Part shown: positions 19,104-32,200 of the stretch, one piece after another | How positions within the stretch are numbered: the stretch's first letter is position 1 | How the letters are laid out: each line of letters starts with the position of its first letter | Source of the DNA: Ischnura elegans | Taxonomy: Eukaryota > Arthropoda > Insecta > Odonata > Coenagrionidae | Direction: 5' to 3' | Length of the DNA: 64,000 nt | Assembly: GCF_921293095.1 (NCBI RefSeq) | Contig: NW_025791658.1 | Location: forward strand, 4,898,001 to 4,962,000 | Position numbers and translations under genes: made by a program | Notes under the pieces: model-generated | The model's input: the letters and a program-made list of their open reading frames with translations, nothing else | What the model was told of the DNA's origin: nothing | The model's database searches: none

Positions 19104-19770
19104 TAGGGTGGTTTCCTATTATTTTTTTGTTGCCTAAATCGAAAGATTATTACTCCTGTAGTACGCATTTCAAGCTCTTAGATTTTTAAATGACGATATC
19201 TATTTTTCGCGATTATATGAAAAGTGAAAATTTTCAAGCGCACGAAAAAGCGACGGCTAAGTATGAATGCTGGGAAAACTCTGTGTGACATCGTTCTGGT
19301 TCCCGCTGCCGCAAGTGAGGTAACCTTGGGGCGAGGCTTTGACTGCTGATACGACGCAGGATGCTAGCAGGTAGAAGAGTACACTGCTAGCTGGTAGCAC
19401 TTGGCTTAAATAAGGATTATTAATACCTTATCAAATGAGGAAAACTTTCCGACCTTAGCCAGTTTTAATAGGTGATTATTAAGACATGTTTCCCTGAGCT
19501 CTGTGCCTCATGCATGCATTGGTAACCTCAGACGATGCATAACTCCTATCCTCTCGTGTAGAAACTAGGTCCCTGTGACGTCACGTGGAGTGACATCGCA
19601 TGGGTGCCAATCTGGCCTTTTTCAAAGGAGGTGAAAATTGACCATTAACATTCGTCTAAACTGGGATTTCTAAAAACAAATAATTTGTATATTATGAATA
19701 TGTACACTAATGGTGGGTAACAAATCACAATCAATACCTTTCGTAATCTTTCATGAAGGATGATACCCTA
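19104..19770 (+). mobile_element. Family C MITE, long copy
   Basis: Begins TAGGGTGGTTTCCTATTA and ends GATACCCTA. Contains the family blocks ATCGAAAGATTATTACTCC, TTTTTAAATGACGATATCT, AAGTATGAATGCTGGG and GCTAGCAGGTAG. The closest relative is 62317-62985, which has the same length and order. Shorter derivatives are at 33841-34327, 43617-43958 and 30994-31086. No coding sequence. Confidence 0.8.
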
Positions 19771-20176
19771 TATTCTTTTACCATAGCAATAAATATATTC
19801 AGGGAAAAAATTATGAATACAAAGAGGAAATTGCTATTGGAAATAAATAGATTGAACACATTATTTTGTGATAATTTTATTAATTAATATAATATATAAT
19901 TTACATTCATAAAGTCATCAAATTTCATTGGCTAGGAAACAATAAATTACCCATTAAACATTTTCTGCTCCCCATCACTGCACAAAATGCCAACGACTGC
20001 CTTCAATAGGAAGTCTTGAAGTGTTTTGATACGAGATAATATGAAAACGCAGCCTAAAATAACAATACGGTATTTATCTAAAGAAACAGGAGGAGAAAAA
20101 AAGGAGGCAATACTATTGAAACCTTCACAGTTTGCTAGCATGCACTAGGTTCATGCTAAGAAATATATGACAATGG

Positions 20177-20806
20177 CAGGGTTCCCACTCTAACTACATC
20201 ATAAAATTCACGGTATTTTCCAGGTTTTCACGGTCTAAATGTCATAAAATTCACGGTTTGTAAATAAGGCATTTTAGGCAGAAATATTGATCACGTAGCA
20301 ATCATAGGCCGCAGGTTAACTAAAAATGTAACAAACGCGACAAATGCCTTGAATACAAATGCAGCAATGAAAATGCTCTCTCTCATGACGTCAACTATCG
20401 TTAGCAAAATTCATGTCCGACTAATAAAGGGTGTGAGTGGGAAAATGGAGAGAGCAGGGTGGCAGGGAAGTGAAGAAGTGCCTGATTTTTTGCCTGCGTT
20501 AATGTCTTTCAATCGCAGGCTTAAGGACAATGTGCTGTCTAAGCACACACGGACCAATTAATAATTGCGCCTCGAATACTCGTCTGCAGATAAATGTGTG
20601 GGCAGTATCTGCACGTGACTCAGCCTTGAAACATGATCGCAATATCGATTTTTCTTTTAATCTGTCTATCGTAGTTCTACAATCAAGTTTGAGAGATTTC
20701 TAAGGTTTAATGTTGAAATTCACGGCTATTTCTAGGTTTTTTCACGGCAGACTAAATTCACGGCATATTCACGGTTTTAAGGTTTTCACGGTCGAGTGGG
20801 AACCCT
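20177..20806 (+). mobile_element. Family A MITE, full copy
   Basis: Runs from CAGGGTTCCCACTCTAAC to GTCGAGTGGGAACCCTC, so the outer ~10 bases are inverted repeats of a hAT-like CAGGGTTCCC type. The inside is rich in AAATTCACGG-type words. The 20-base flanks either side resemble each other (AAGAAATATATGACAATG against AAGAAACATAGGACAATG), which is longer than the usual 8-bp hAT duplication and may be coincidence. Confidence 0.8.
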
Positions 20807-22245
20807 CCAAGAAACATAGGACAATGAGTTGATTAATAATTCCAAATGCAATTCAAGTTTTATTCCTAGTTTTTTTGATTCTGGAATTACCTCTCCCAAA
20901 TTATTATGCTCTGACAATGAAAATCTATTTGAAGACAACTTGTGAACTAGCAACTTCATCTCTTTTCGTCTGTCGGAACGTGGCCTGAAGATAGTATCAC
21001 CCCTTCTTTATATGCTTGAACTCATGTGATTACTGGGTTTCTACTTAGCGAATACAGTCGTCTGAAAATCATGAGGGCTGCTTTAAAAATAACTCACCCT
21101 GGACCCAGCCAACAAATTTCACAGTCTACTGTCCCGAGACGTTGAATAAATCGAGAAAAAGATCCATAGTACCATACTACACCAGACATACCGTGTGTGT
21201 CCAATGCAAGTAAATTCATGGATATTCGACGGATTTCAAACGATACAGTAAAAACAGTTGAACAGATAGAACAATAGGTAACAAAGATGATTATTAGATT
21301 GTGAGGTATACAATCAAGAGAAAAATTAAAGGGTAACGAGAATTTTCAAAGGTTGGATATTCGACATACAATCAAACACCAAATTTCACACTGTTTCATG
21401 CATATATTTTAAATGAATACCGTATCTTATCTTTGTAATTTTTGACCGATTGCTGGTTCACCTTAATTTTTGCACCACAACAATTAACTCTTGACTTTAC
21501 GTCAAAATCGACTGCTTTTCGATATTTTGGCAAGTTAAGTATTATTATCATAATTCCTGGCTCATGAGATGCTCTTTTTTTTACTCAAAAATGTGCCTTA
21601 AAAAACAGCCAGCGCCTTTTGGATTGGTGGTATAACCTAGTCCCTCCACCAAGGCAAGCCGTTTCACCAAGAATATGCCAGTCTTCATAGCAATTATCAA
21701 AAATAACTCTGTTTTGAGCCTGTATGAAGCAAAAGATTATTTCTTTGGCAGTGATTTCTCAAAAAAAAATTGCAGATTATTTGTACAAAGGCTCGTTTAC
21801 ATAGAAAATTCTCAGTCACCCAGGAACGCAGTTCTCGGAACCCCTTCTGCTTCAAGGCAGCTGAGAAACCTGATTAACTTCCCAGCATTTTATGAACAGT
21901 TAGCTCTTGATTATCCGCGCAGAGATTATCCCCGCATGAGTTTCACCCTACTACAATGTTTTCAGCAATCTTTATGAAATAATAAAATTGGAAGCAAAAA
22001 AACAAAAGGACTACCGAATTTAAATGCAAGGATACTAAAGGTTTATAATTTCTAATAGAATTCCTTTCATAAAACATAATTATTTTCTGCACTTGCTGAA
22101 AAAGAAATTAATTTTCTTGGACGCCTGCCTTAGTATCGCAGAATTCCTTGAGCGGCAGAAAAAAAACTATCGATTAACTTAAAACAAATTCTTCAATTGA
22201 TAACCAATCTTTATGTAACGAGGTGCTATATATATATATATATAT
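20807..22245. other. Intergenic, one transposon scrap
   Basis: No gene recognised. GATTATCCGCGCAGAGATTA near 21913 resembles, inverted, the end of the pogo-like element at 38690-38807. A 100-codon open frame at 21675-21977 runs into that scrap and is not credible. (TA)n precedes the next MITE. Confidence 0.4.
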
Positions 22246-22670
22246 CGCTACCTTGGTTTGACAAGGTTCTAATCGACATTTTTGCAAAATTTGGTGTTTT
22301 CACTCAAGATAACTAAGTTTATGTTTCTCTATGTGTTCACCAGTTTTTATTCCTCTGTGTAAAATAATAACAGATTTAGAACAGTGACAAAGTTCCAACT
22401 GCAAGGAGAAAAAACTAATATTTGGTGTGACAAGGTTCTAACTGCATTTTACTTATTTTATTACTCATATAAACATGTAAAAAAATTAAATAAATAACAC
22501 ATTTTCTTAAAGTAATAATTACTAGTGTATCTAGTGGATCACTAGTGTATGTGCCAAAAATCAAAAATAAATTCCTATTAATAATAGAAATAGAGCAGTT
22601 TAAAACTTTGACAAGGTTTTTCTCAAAACCAGCTGATGGTCAGTTAGAACCTTGTCAAACCGAGGTAGCG
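22246..22670. mobile_element. MITE with 27-bp inverted ends
   Basis: Ends 22246-22272 and 22644-22670 are inverted copies of CGCTACCTTGGTTTGACAAG plus TTCTAA, with one mismatch. Internal TTTGACAAGG-like words near 22424 and 22608 suggest subterminal binding repeats. It sits in a TA microsatellite, so the target duplication cannot be read. Confidence 0.75.
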
Positions 22671-22949
22671 ATATATTATCTTCAAATGCATTTTTCATAT
22701 TGCAAATGCACCATTATTGTCGCAGCCTAGCAAACAGTTGAATAAGGCCTAAGGGAACTGGATACCACACATTAGTGCAAAATACTATTATATACTTTTA
22801 TTTCGGTAAATAAAGAATATTATAAAAAAACAGTTGAGGTCGTCAAATCCGTAATCCAGAAACGTGGAAAACCAGACATTCAGAACGTTAGAAAATTCCT
22901 CTTTGTAGTGTTTCGACTTGCCACCTCGTGGCGCCACTCTCCAAGCCTA

Positions 22950-23595
22950 GTTCTGGGACGAGTAGGAAGTTAGCACTTGCTATGAAAATATGCTAAGAAC
23001 CTAGGCAGGGACACATAGGGTCACATCAAGCACAAGAACCTGAACGCATTTATAAATTAATAAATTAACAAAATAAAGAAGCATTAGCACACATTTACTG
23101 TCCGACTGAGGAAGGTATCGTTAGATATCACAACGTCTGCCAGCGAATGCTATCAATGAAAGCTATTGAGCGTGAAGAAATAGATGTATTAATTGCTCGT
23201 TCTCATCCAGTGTTAAGCACGTATAATTTATGCTGTAGAAACTACGGTCGTGATTTGATGACTCTTCAAGCTTTGTTCTGGGACGAGCAGAAAGTTAGCA
23301 CAGTTTATGAACATATGCTAACAACCTAGGCAGGGAAACGTAAGGATCTCAAATATGAAGCACAAGAGCCTGAATGCATTTTTAAATTAATTAGCTAACA
23401 AAATATAGAAGCATTTGCACAGAGGACTAAGGAAGGTAATGATAGATATCGCAACGTCTGCTAGTGAATGCAATCAACAAAAGCTATTGAGCAAGAAGAA
23501 AAATATGTAATTATTGCTCATTCTCAACCAGTATTAAGCTCGTATATTTTATGCTTCGGAAGCTACGGTCGTGATTTGACGACTAATTAGGCAAG
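22950..23595 (+). repeat. Tandem duplication, 325-bp unit
   Basis: GTTCTGGGACGAG starts at 22950 and again at 23275. The following ~320 bp match in order: GTTAGCAC, ACCTAGGCAGGGA, ACAACGTCTGC/GCAACGTCTGC, AAAGCTATTGAGC, CTACGGTCGTGATTTGA. Divergence is roughly 15-20 percent with small gaps. Neither unit holds a conserved open frame. Confidence 0.75.
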
Positions 23596-24722
23596 TATTT
23601 TGCCTCCTTCAATGTACATAATGTACTTTTTGCTATGGTATATGCTAATGAATGTTAAAATCCCTTTCATGTGCAATTTCTGAGTTATGGTTTTATTGCA
23701 TTAAAATTCTCAAAAAAAAACGCTTTGCAACGCTTTTTCAACGTGCTGATGACCAGAAATCCAGAAAGACCAGAAATCTTTTAACGCCAAGCTTTCCGGA
23801 TTTGAGGTCCTCAACCATAAAAGAGAATGTTTGTATTATCTGTTTTACCATTATTCAAGGCCACACCCTCCATCACGAGCCTGGAAAATTGGTAGTTCAA
23901 TGCACGAGTTTACTTCGTTTACTTGGTAATAAAGAGATATTTTCAAACAAGTTTACCATCCTCTCCAGTCAGAATGGAGTGCTTTTCAGAAAATTTAGCG
24001 TGAAAAATCACGGTGCATCTCATTAGCCAGGAAATAAGATATCATTATCCCAAAACTTCCACAATTCTTCGAGGGCAAGACGTGGCAATTTGGTGCGACG
24101 GGGGGAGCATAACACGAAAGAAACAATCAGTTCTCTCCCAAAATCCCAACAACGCACACTCAAACACGCAAAAACAAAGAAGAAAAACATTTGACAGACA
24201 ATGTATAAACTTCATCCATGAACAACCACATCAAATATAATTCGACAATGTTTCATTCATAACAAAATAAAATTCAGTATAGGGAAATATATATGTATAT
24301 ATTTACTAAGAATCTGAACTAACTTCACACACACACACTCTCTGGCAAAGCTCCGCAAGAGATTGGGCCTTAAACGAGGCATTATATTGCGCATTTGAAT
24401 GCATGGACTTTTCCATTGCATTGTCTCAAACTCACCTTTTTCCCAAAAATATAATCCTTTAAGATGCATGAAAAAAAGGTTCAAACAAGAAATTATCACA
24501 CAGGACTACCATCATTGTAGCAGGTATGCACACCCATTTACTGATTAACGCTGTTCCTATTAGCGCTGTTCCATATTAATGCTGAATATATTTTGAGGTC
24601 CTCCTCCAGTTAAGTTACTCTAGAGTCCGCAATAATGCTCTTAAAAAATCTAGGATGTGTCATGCCTCAATCGAAATTCTCTCTTAAGAAGTTTCATTTG
24701 TTCCTGACCCAATACATAAATT

Positions 24723-24901
24723 CAATGAAATGTCTTTAAAACGAACGCCAGTGCAACAAAGTATTCAGTATAACGAAATTATTTTCCGTCACTTATAACG
24801 AAATTTCTCGTATAACGTACCTATTTCCCGTACAACGAAGTTTCATTTTAACGAACGTATTTCGGCGATTCGTAGAATATCGCTACAAAGGCATTTCACT
24901 G
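24723..24901. mobile_element. Family E MITE (pogo-type)
   Basis: Ends CAATGAAATGTCTTT and, inverted, CAGTGAAATGCCTTT, with TA after the right end. The interior repeats TATAACGAA and GTATAACG words. About 179 bp. A truncated relative starts at 34857. Confidence 0.65.
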
Positions 24902-25092
24902 TATCAGATTCATTGCAAGAGTAACCAAATTTAACTATTCAAGGGTAAATATTCACCAAAGTGAGCAAAGCAAGAGGAAACTGAAATAAATTCTAGAATA
25001 TTAAATGCCAACTGATGTTACAGGGCTTTAAAAAAAACAAAATATTATTAAAAAAGACCAAAATATGGGTTTACGAAACATAATACAACCAG

Positions 25093-25400
25093 TTGTCTAG
25101 TACGGCTCAGAAGAGTGGGTATTTTCAAAGCAGCCTGAAAAAAACTGGCGGCTTTCGAAAACAAAATTTTATGACGTACTTATATGGTCCCATTTACAAT
25201 GAGGGCCGACAGCGACATTTACATGTGAGGCCTCTAGAACGGTCATGTTTATGCCGCAAAGATCAGATTGAAAAAGACATAAGAAGAATGGAAATAGAAT
25301 CTGGCTGGATGCAAGACTGAGAGAAATAGGGCATTTTTTTGTTAGGCCAAGGTCAAGTTTGAGTGACCTATAAGGCAGGTAGGTCATTGCTCAAGCAGGC
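25093..25400 (+). pseudogene. Possible LINE reverse-transcriptase tail fragment
   Basis: An open frame of 75 codons ends DQIEKDIRRMEIESGW. It resembles the WxDQVEKDL...W segment near the C-terminus of LINE ORF2 proteins, with continued weak similarity past the stop. Support is a short motif only; it may be chance. Confidence 0.3.
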
Positions 25401-25424
25401 CCGCAAGCACCCTGTCCAGCAATA

Positions 25425-26178
25425 CAGTGAGTCCTCGTTCTACGTCACCCCGTTTAACGTCATTTCGCGATAACGTCACCAAAATTTTGAGACCGTCATT
25501 CGTTTATCGCACCTTTGCTTCGCGATAACGTCAGGGCTTTTAAATTTCGCGCAAGAAAATAATGCGAAGCGGCCGGCGTTGCAGGTTGTTCGTTTTGTGG
25601 GCGGTCTAAACGAAGTGTAAAACGGTGTGTTTATTGTTAATTTCGATTACGGTTTTAGCAAAATTTCTGAAAAATGAATTCTAAGGTAGGTGCGCAAGGC
25701 TTTACTTGACATAATGGTTTTCAGGAACCTAAAAAGTGATTTCAAGGAATTTTTCCGTGTAGAACTCGGAGTTTTTGTCGTCACTTTTTTTGCCGTGTTC
25801 ACAATAACTTTGGTTCCTGAAACTGCGACGATGTTTCAGCGATGATGATGCCCAGGCGACGCTCGCCCGGGCGACCACCATAGCGAAGCCGAAAAGCAAA
25901 TGCGGGAGGATACAAAAATGGAGACGGATTTACGTCAGTGCTGCTATTGTCGTCGATGAAGACAGGAACTCGTATTTATGCCATAGCTTGGCATTCCCAT
26001 CGTAAATATGCCCCAGATATGATACGCTAAATTTTTCTCGCGTAGGAATTGTGAGGTCTAGGAGCCGATATTCACTTTTAACATTGTTTCTTATGGGATA
26101 TTATGTTTCGATTAACGTCATTTCGTTTATCGTCACATTTTTCAGGAACCGTAAGTGACGTTAAACAAGGACTCACTG
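25425..26178. mobile_element. Family B pogo-type MITE, copy 1
   Basis: Flanked by TA on both sides. It starts CAGTGAGTCCTCGTTCTACG and ends with the inverse form (GGACTCACTG). Subterminal CGATAACGTCA repeats. 754 bp. Other copies: 29373-30991 (interrupted), 29453-30306, 51948-52714, and a cousin at 60843-61855 that keeps transposase remains. ATG AAT TCT AAG followed by a GTAGGT donor near 25674 may be the relic of a first transposase exon. Confidence 0.9.
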
Positions 26179-28402
26179 TATTAAAATCCTGCCATACCCT
26201 GAGTCTGTTATGTATGCCACTCTAATTTATCACGACCATAAAGGATTTTATTCTAAATAAATTATTTTATCCTTAATTTTCTTCATAAATGACATAAAAG
26301 ATATTTATTTGCGATTTTAAGTACGGGAGAGATTGAAAAGACGAGGAATTTTTGCAAGTCATGTTTCTTTTTTGACGATTCCTGAAAGGGACGCTCTTAA
26401 AAAAGTACGTAGTTACTAACCTACAGGTTTTTGGTCCCGTGAACTTCGCAATAACGAGAGTTTACTGCACACATTTTTCCAAACACAATGTTGCGCAATA
26501 CCATGCCTCTGACCCAAACATCTACTTGACGGAGATAGATAATATTTTGGACACAACTACAATAAAAACCCCATTGCACAAACGCTGCGTAGCAAAATTT
26601 TTTTTTCGTACCAATATATATAAAATTCTAATAACCAGTATACGACTTAGTCACAAACCAAAACAGTCAATAAATCTGGCATCCATCATACACATATGTA
26701 TATAGATTCTCACAAAGATATTTTTACCCACTTAAAAAGGCATAAACAATTTTCATTCTCTATCAAATAAATGAAACTTAAGAAACAATAACAGCTTTAG
26801 CATCTTAGAATATTTCATCTTATAAAATAACCATTTTAAAATTCTGGATCTCTTCGTAAAGATGTAAACAACATATATAGTCTGTATTTCAGTAAGGGTG
26901 TATATATATAAATCTTTGTAAAGTACTCGAAAAAAGAGTCAAGATTTTACTTTTTACTGCTATAAAGTCTTTCGTATAGAGCTTTCTCACATTATAAACA
27001 ACACTTCCAGTCTTGCTCAACACCCACTCCCACGATGGGTTTTGTTGAGTCAATTTTAAAGGAAAATATTTGCATGTATTTTTAAATATATATATATATG
27101 TATATGCATTAATGAAAACAAACCCCAAGTAATTGGTCCACAATTTTAGATAACCATTTCAATAGGAAAATGACGCCGAACGACGTTGATTAAAATGGTC
27201 AACGGACGAGACATTTCTGTTCATAACAACGTCGCCGCATTTACGGCAACTCACGGCCCTAAAGCCCGTATGATACTTCCCAATTTATAGGCCAATCCAT
27301 TTGATATTCGATTGCGGTCCAACTGACACACAATAAATTTCTAGTCCAATATTCTTTTTATATTGGACACAATTTCTTGTCCAATTTGGAATTCAGGACA
27401 GGTTCTATTATCTCACGGCCAATCTCCAAACAGAAGTTAGTTTTGTTGACTCCTCTAGTGGGCAAAACAAGCAGCTCTTTGCAAAACATACAGTTTGGCT
27501 TCAACACAATGGTTTTTGTTCGGAGATTTCGCTTGAAATTTCACAAATGTGGACGAAAGAGTTTGCTTCCCTATTGATGGGAGCGTACCAATCACGCCAA
27601 CTCTTATACAACGTAAAATTATCTTAATACAATGGCGTGTTCTCCAGCGGGACATTCGAACACTATTACGGCCGATAAATTGGAAAGTGTCACCTGGGCT
27701 TGAAAATCAACGTGCCTCCCTAGTCAATTACATAACAATAACATTCCTTAAAGTTTCACCCCCTGCTAATAACATGGAACACCTGGTCAATGCTGCCAAA
27801 CGCAGAAGACATGGTCGTAGTGTCAATTTAAACACAAGATGATCAAAAAATTGGATTAATCACAGGTTGATCCGTTTGGTCAACGTGGTTTGGATATACA
27901 AATACCATTATAGTGATGACAAATTGGCAAATACACATGCAATGACAATGCATGTAATTAAATGTTTAAGTCATCACTAAACCTAAAGTTAAGGGTAGGC
28001 AAATGGATTATTGGCACAAGATAAGTCTTAATAGGCAGTCCCGAAGACTCAACAGTGCACCTACAAAGGAATAAGGCGAATGGTTGATAAACATGGACCA
28101 GTATTCTATGCACCAAGGAGGCTAAGATAACAAGACAACTCACGGCTACCAATATGGAAACGGGCGCCAATGCCAAACCCAAAATGCCGAAGGATCTACC
28201 TGCATAAGACCAAGTTTAAAGGCCAAATTGTTCACTACGACTGACATGCGTTAGGGCAAAGTAATTCGCCATTGGCTGATAAACCAGTATTCTAGGCAAT
28301 GTCGAAGGATGAGCCGACTGTAGGCTGACTTTGACCTAGATACATTGAGACATATGTCAAAGCTAAACCCAAAATCTGCAGGAATTTACCAACAAGCTAA
28401 CA
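26179..28402. other. Intergenic or 3' flank of the zinc-finger gene
   Basis: No exon or RNA gene recognised. From about 27930, imperfect repeats with GGACCAGTATTCTA-like and ACCCAAAATGC-like words recur toward the zinc-finger stop codon (near 28092, 28290, 28720). Minus-strand TTTATT complements that could give AATAAA are only seen far away, near 26308. Confidence 0.4.
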
Positions 28403-28645
28403 GGTCTGAAGGCTTAAACATTGGCTTAACAACAACCAATGTAGCAGGCATTGACGCGGGTTAGTTTGACAATTAACTGCTGCCAAAATTGTAACGGCAT
28501 CAATACCACACCAACAAGTGAACAGCTCTGAAGGCTTAACCATTGGCATAACAACAACCAATGTTGAAGGTATTGTAGCAGGTTGATTTGACAAATAACT
28601 GCTGCCAATATTGTAACGGCATCAACACAAAACCCCGACATCTAA
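28403..28645. repeat. Two tandem ~122-bp units beside the zinc-finger stop
   Basis: CTGAAGGCTTAA..ATTGGC..TAACAACAACCAATG, then GCTGCCAA.ATTGTAACGGCAT, occurs at about 28405-28502 and 28527-28622. It lies within ~375 bp past the zinc-finger stop codon, so probably in its 3' UTR. ATTAAA on the minus strand at 28658-28653 is a possible weak polyadenylation signal. Confidence 0.65.
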
Positions 28646-28775
28646 CAACATGTTTAATTCGGTTTAAGGCTAAATTGTTCGACCCGTGTTCAGGCAAGCT
28701 AATAGGCCATAAGCTGATGAACATCGACCAGTGGTATTCTACGCAATTTCGAAGGCTAAGATGACTCGTGCTCGG

Positions 28776-29288
28776 CTATGTTGAGACGGACGTCAGTGCC
28801 GCGGCCAACATTGGCAGGGCAGTGCTTCCCCCCACCATGCGTCGGCCAGCGTGGACCGACGCAACGTGCCTCTGCAGTCGACTCTTGCGGTTAAAGCTCT
28901 TATCACAGTCTTCACAGGCAAACCTATTACTCCCCGCGGCTCCCTGCCGTTTGGAGGAGTCGCTCGTTGCGTTGTGGTGCCTCGCCGAGTGTCTCGCGAG
29001 TTCCAGCTCGTCCGCAAAACAGGCGAGGCATTCTATGCAGCAGTAGGGTCGCTCGATCGAATGTTTGGCGGAGGTGTGTCGAGCGAGATCCCCCTTCGAG
29101 ACGAACGCGAGGTTGCAGTCGGAGCAGGGGTGGCTGGCCTGGCGTTGCCCCCCCTGCGAAGCAGCGTCTTGACGCACGGGCTGGGGCTCGTGGCGCTTGA
29201 GGTGCTGAACCAAGTTGTGCTTGTAGGTGAACGTCTTGTCGCAGTGTGGACAAGGGAGCTCCTGCCCGTCACACTCCTGCTGATGCAC
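28776..29288 (-). CDS. Terminal zinc-finger exon with fingers 5-8
   Basis: 171 codons with stop, GC-rich compared with its surroundings. Finger 5 (CPHC...LVQHLKRH) is followed by a polar spacer. Fingers 6 (CSDC...HTSAKH), 7 (CIEC...HSARHH) and 8 (CEDC...HVASVH) use H-x4-H or H-x3-H spacing and degenerate linkers rather than HTGEKP. Those features suggest DNA contact by fingers 1-5 and a looser role for 6-8; that is inference. The overlapping frames on both strands of this exon are GC-driven shadows. Confidence 0.92.
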   Translation of the reverse strand: MHQQECDGQELPCPHCDKTFTYKHNLVQHLKRHEPQPVRQDAASQGGQRQASHPCSDCNLAFVSKGDLARHTSAKHSIERPYCCIECLACFADELELARHSARHHNATSDSSKRQGAAGSNRFACEDCDKSFNRKSRLQRHVASVHAGRRMVGGSTALPMLAAALTSVST

Positions 29289-32200
29289 CTACAGAAGAAG
29301 AAGACGTTCGTAATGAAATCCACTCTTTTCCACTTTCGCTAAAATTCACAAGCAGGGTTCCCACTCTAACTACAGTGAGTCCTCGTTTAACGTCACTTAC
29401 CGTTCCTGAAAAATGTGACGGTAAACAAAATGACGTTAATCGAAACATAATACAGTGAGTCCTCGTTCTACGTCACCCCGTTTAACGTCATTTCGCGATA
29501 ACGTCACGAAAATTTTACGACCGTGATTCGTTTATCGCCCCTTCGCTTCGCGATAACGTCACGTATTTTAAATTTCGCGCGAGAAAAAAGGCGAAGTGGC
29601 AGGCGTTACAGGTTGTTTGTTTCGTGGGCGGTAATACGGTCAGTCTATTCAAAGTGTAAAACGGTGTGTATATTGTTAATTGCGATTACGGTTTTGGCAA
29701 ATTTTAGCATCAGAGACATTTCCACGACAATGTCCAAGAGAACAATGTTCACAATAATTTTGGTTCCTGTTACTGCGACGATGTTTCAGCGATGATGATG
29801 CCCAAGCGACGCCCGCCCGCCTCAATTCGCAATTAAAACCATCTCTTCGATTTCATAATCCCAGTTTGCCCGCCCTCGCTCATTTCCGCCATTTTGATTT
29901 CGCTCTTACCGGTCTGAAAAGAAATTCTCGTAGCGAGGGTAGGGCCTATGGACCGGAGCACCGGATCCCCGGTCTGTAGCGTCTGGTAGCATTCATTGGA
30001 CCGCACTACAGCGAAGCCGAAAAGCAAATACGGGAAGATTCAAAAATGGAGAAGGATTTACGTCACTGCTGCTATTGTCGTCGATGAAGACAGGAACTCA
30101 TATTTATGCCAAAGTTTGGCATTCCCATCGTAAAATATGCCCCAGATATGATACGCCAAAATTTTTTCGCATTGGAATTGTGAGGTCTAGTAACCGATAT
30201 TCAATTTTTACATTGTTTTTATGGGATATTATGCTTCGATTAACGTCATTTCGTTTATCGTCACATTTTTCAGGAACGGTAGGTGACGTTAAACGAGGAC
30301 TCACTGTATCCCATAAGAAACAATGTATAAAGTGAATATCGGCTCCTAGACCTCACAATTCCTACGTGAAAAAAATGTAAGCGTATCATGTGTGGGGCAT
30401 TTTTTACGGTGGGAATGCCAAGCTATGGCATAAATACGAGTTCCTGTCTTCATCGACGACAATAGCAGCACTGACGTAAATCCTTCTCCATTTTTGTAGC
30501 TTCCCACATTTGCTTTTCGGCTTCGCTATGGTGGTCGCCCGGGCGAGCGTCGCCTGGGCATCATCATTGCTTATACATCGTCGCAGTTACAGGAACCAAA
30601 ATTATTGTGAACACGGCGAAAAAAAGTGACAAAAGCTCCGAGTTCTACACGGAAAAATGCCTTGAAATCACTTTTTAGGTTCCTGAAAACCATTATGTCA
30701 AGTAAAACCTTGCTTACTTAAGAATTCATTTTGCAGAAAATTTGCTTAAACCATAATCGCAATTAACAATAAACACACCGTTTTACACTTCGTTTAGACT
30801 GACTGTATTTCCGCCCACAAAACGAATAACCTGCAACGTCCGCCGCTTCGCGTTTTCTTCTCGCGCGAAATTTAAAAGACTTGACGTTATCGCGAAGCGA
30901 AGGTGCGATAAACGAATGACGGTCTCAAAATTTTCGTGACGTTTATCGCGAAATGACGTTAAACGGGGTGACGTAGAACGAGGACTCACTGTATCGTCAT
31001 TTAAAAATATAAAATTGTGAAATAGGTACTCGAGGAGTGATAATCTTTAGATTTAGGCAATAGAAAAATAATAGGAAACCACCCTAATGAAAAAGCACCT
31101 TGGTGAAGTAGATGTATACAGTGGAACCTCGTTAAAGCGAGTACGGGCTATAGCGAGACCCCCGCTATAACGAGAGATACCCTATGCACCGTCATTTGAC
31201 CCTATAATAAGCATGTTAAAAAATTCATTTTTACGAGGCCCTTTTGGTGTTGGCTCTCGCCTTAGCGAGGGTTTCACCACCGGAAAAGCTTACATCAAGA
31301 CTCCTTAATCTCTGTAATTGCTAGTGATCTGTTAGAAATGAAGTTAATGGAGTGCTCAGTCTCAAGTTTATGTGGTAAACTGTCGTTCGATAAATAAGTT
31401 GTTAGTTTTGGTGAAAATATTGTGGCATTAGCATTCGCGAATGCTTGATCTTCTTTTGTACCTCGGGCGGCAGAAAGCAGTCGTCAGCATACCCGCACGG
31501 CCATGAGTTGCGTGATTAGAAAGCATTTGATGGCAGACACCATGGCCAAGAAAACACCAAACAATTAGTCGTTGTTTGACTAAGGAAATTTAGTGATGCA
31601 AATAAACATCACCTTTCGTCTGGATTTATGCTTACGTTTATCAGATAGAAATTCATCTGTCGCCGCACCACTCCTGTTCCTGTATAACTGTTCGCAACAG
31701 GTATACATATTGGCTATTATTTGCACCACCTCCGGTAAAGCGACAATTCGCTATAACGAGTGTTTATTGGAGCACCGTGGGGTGTCGTTTTATCGAGGTT
31801 GCACTGTATAAAATTCACTTTACTGTACTTACATCTACAGGGACATTATGATGGACTGGAATGTAAAACTGGAATGTAAATGGCACTAGAACGATGATGT
31901 GGCAAGTCAATGACCTATTGATGAAAAGATGTTGCTCAACTATATAAGACGCACCCCTATTTAGAAGGCCCCACACAAAGAAAAAAGGTGTCAATAGTCT
32001 GTGCAACAGCGCGGTACTACAATAACTTAAAATGTGGTTTCTTTTGAGTCTCATGTTTCGTAATAGCCAAGCAAACAATCATTGAATGCAGTTACCAAAC
32101 ATATTTTTATTAAGGAAAATTAACAAACGGCAAGCCATTCTGAACATGATGTGTAAATTTAAAATTATGAATAAACAGGGTTCCCGCTCTAACTACATTA

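Noticed and set aside
28851-29342. 163-codon plus-strand frame over the last zinc-finger exon
   Set aside because: It is antisense to four well-formed C2H2 fingers; the GC-rich exon opens several frames.
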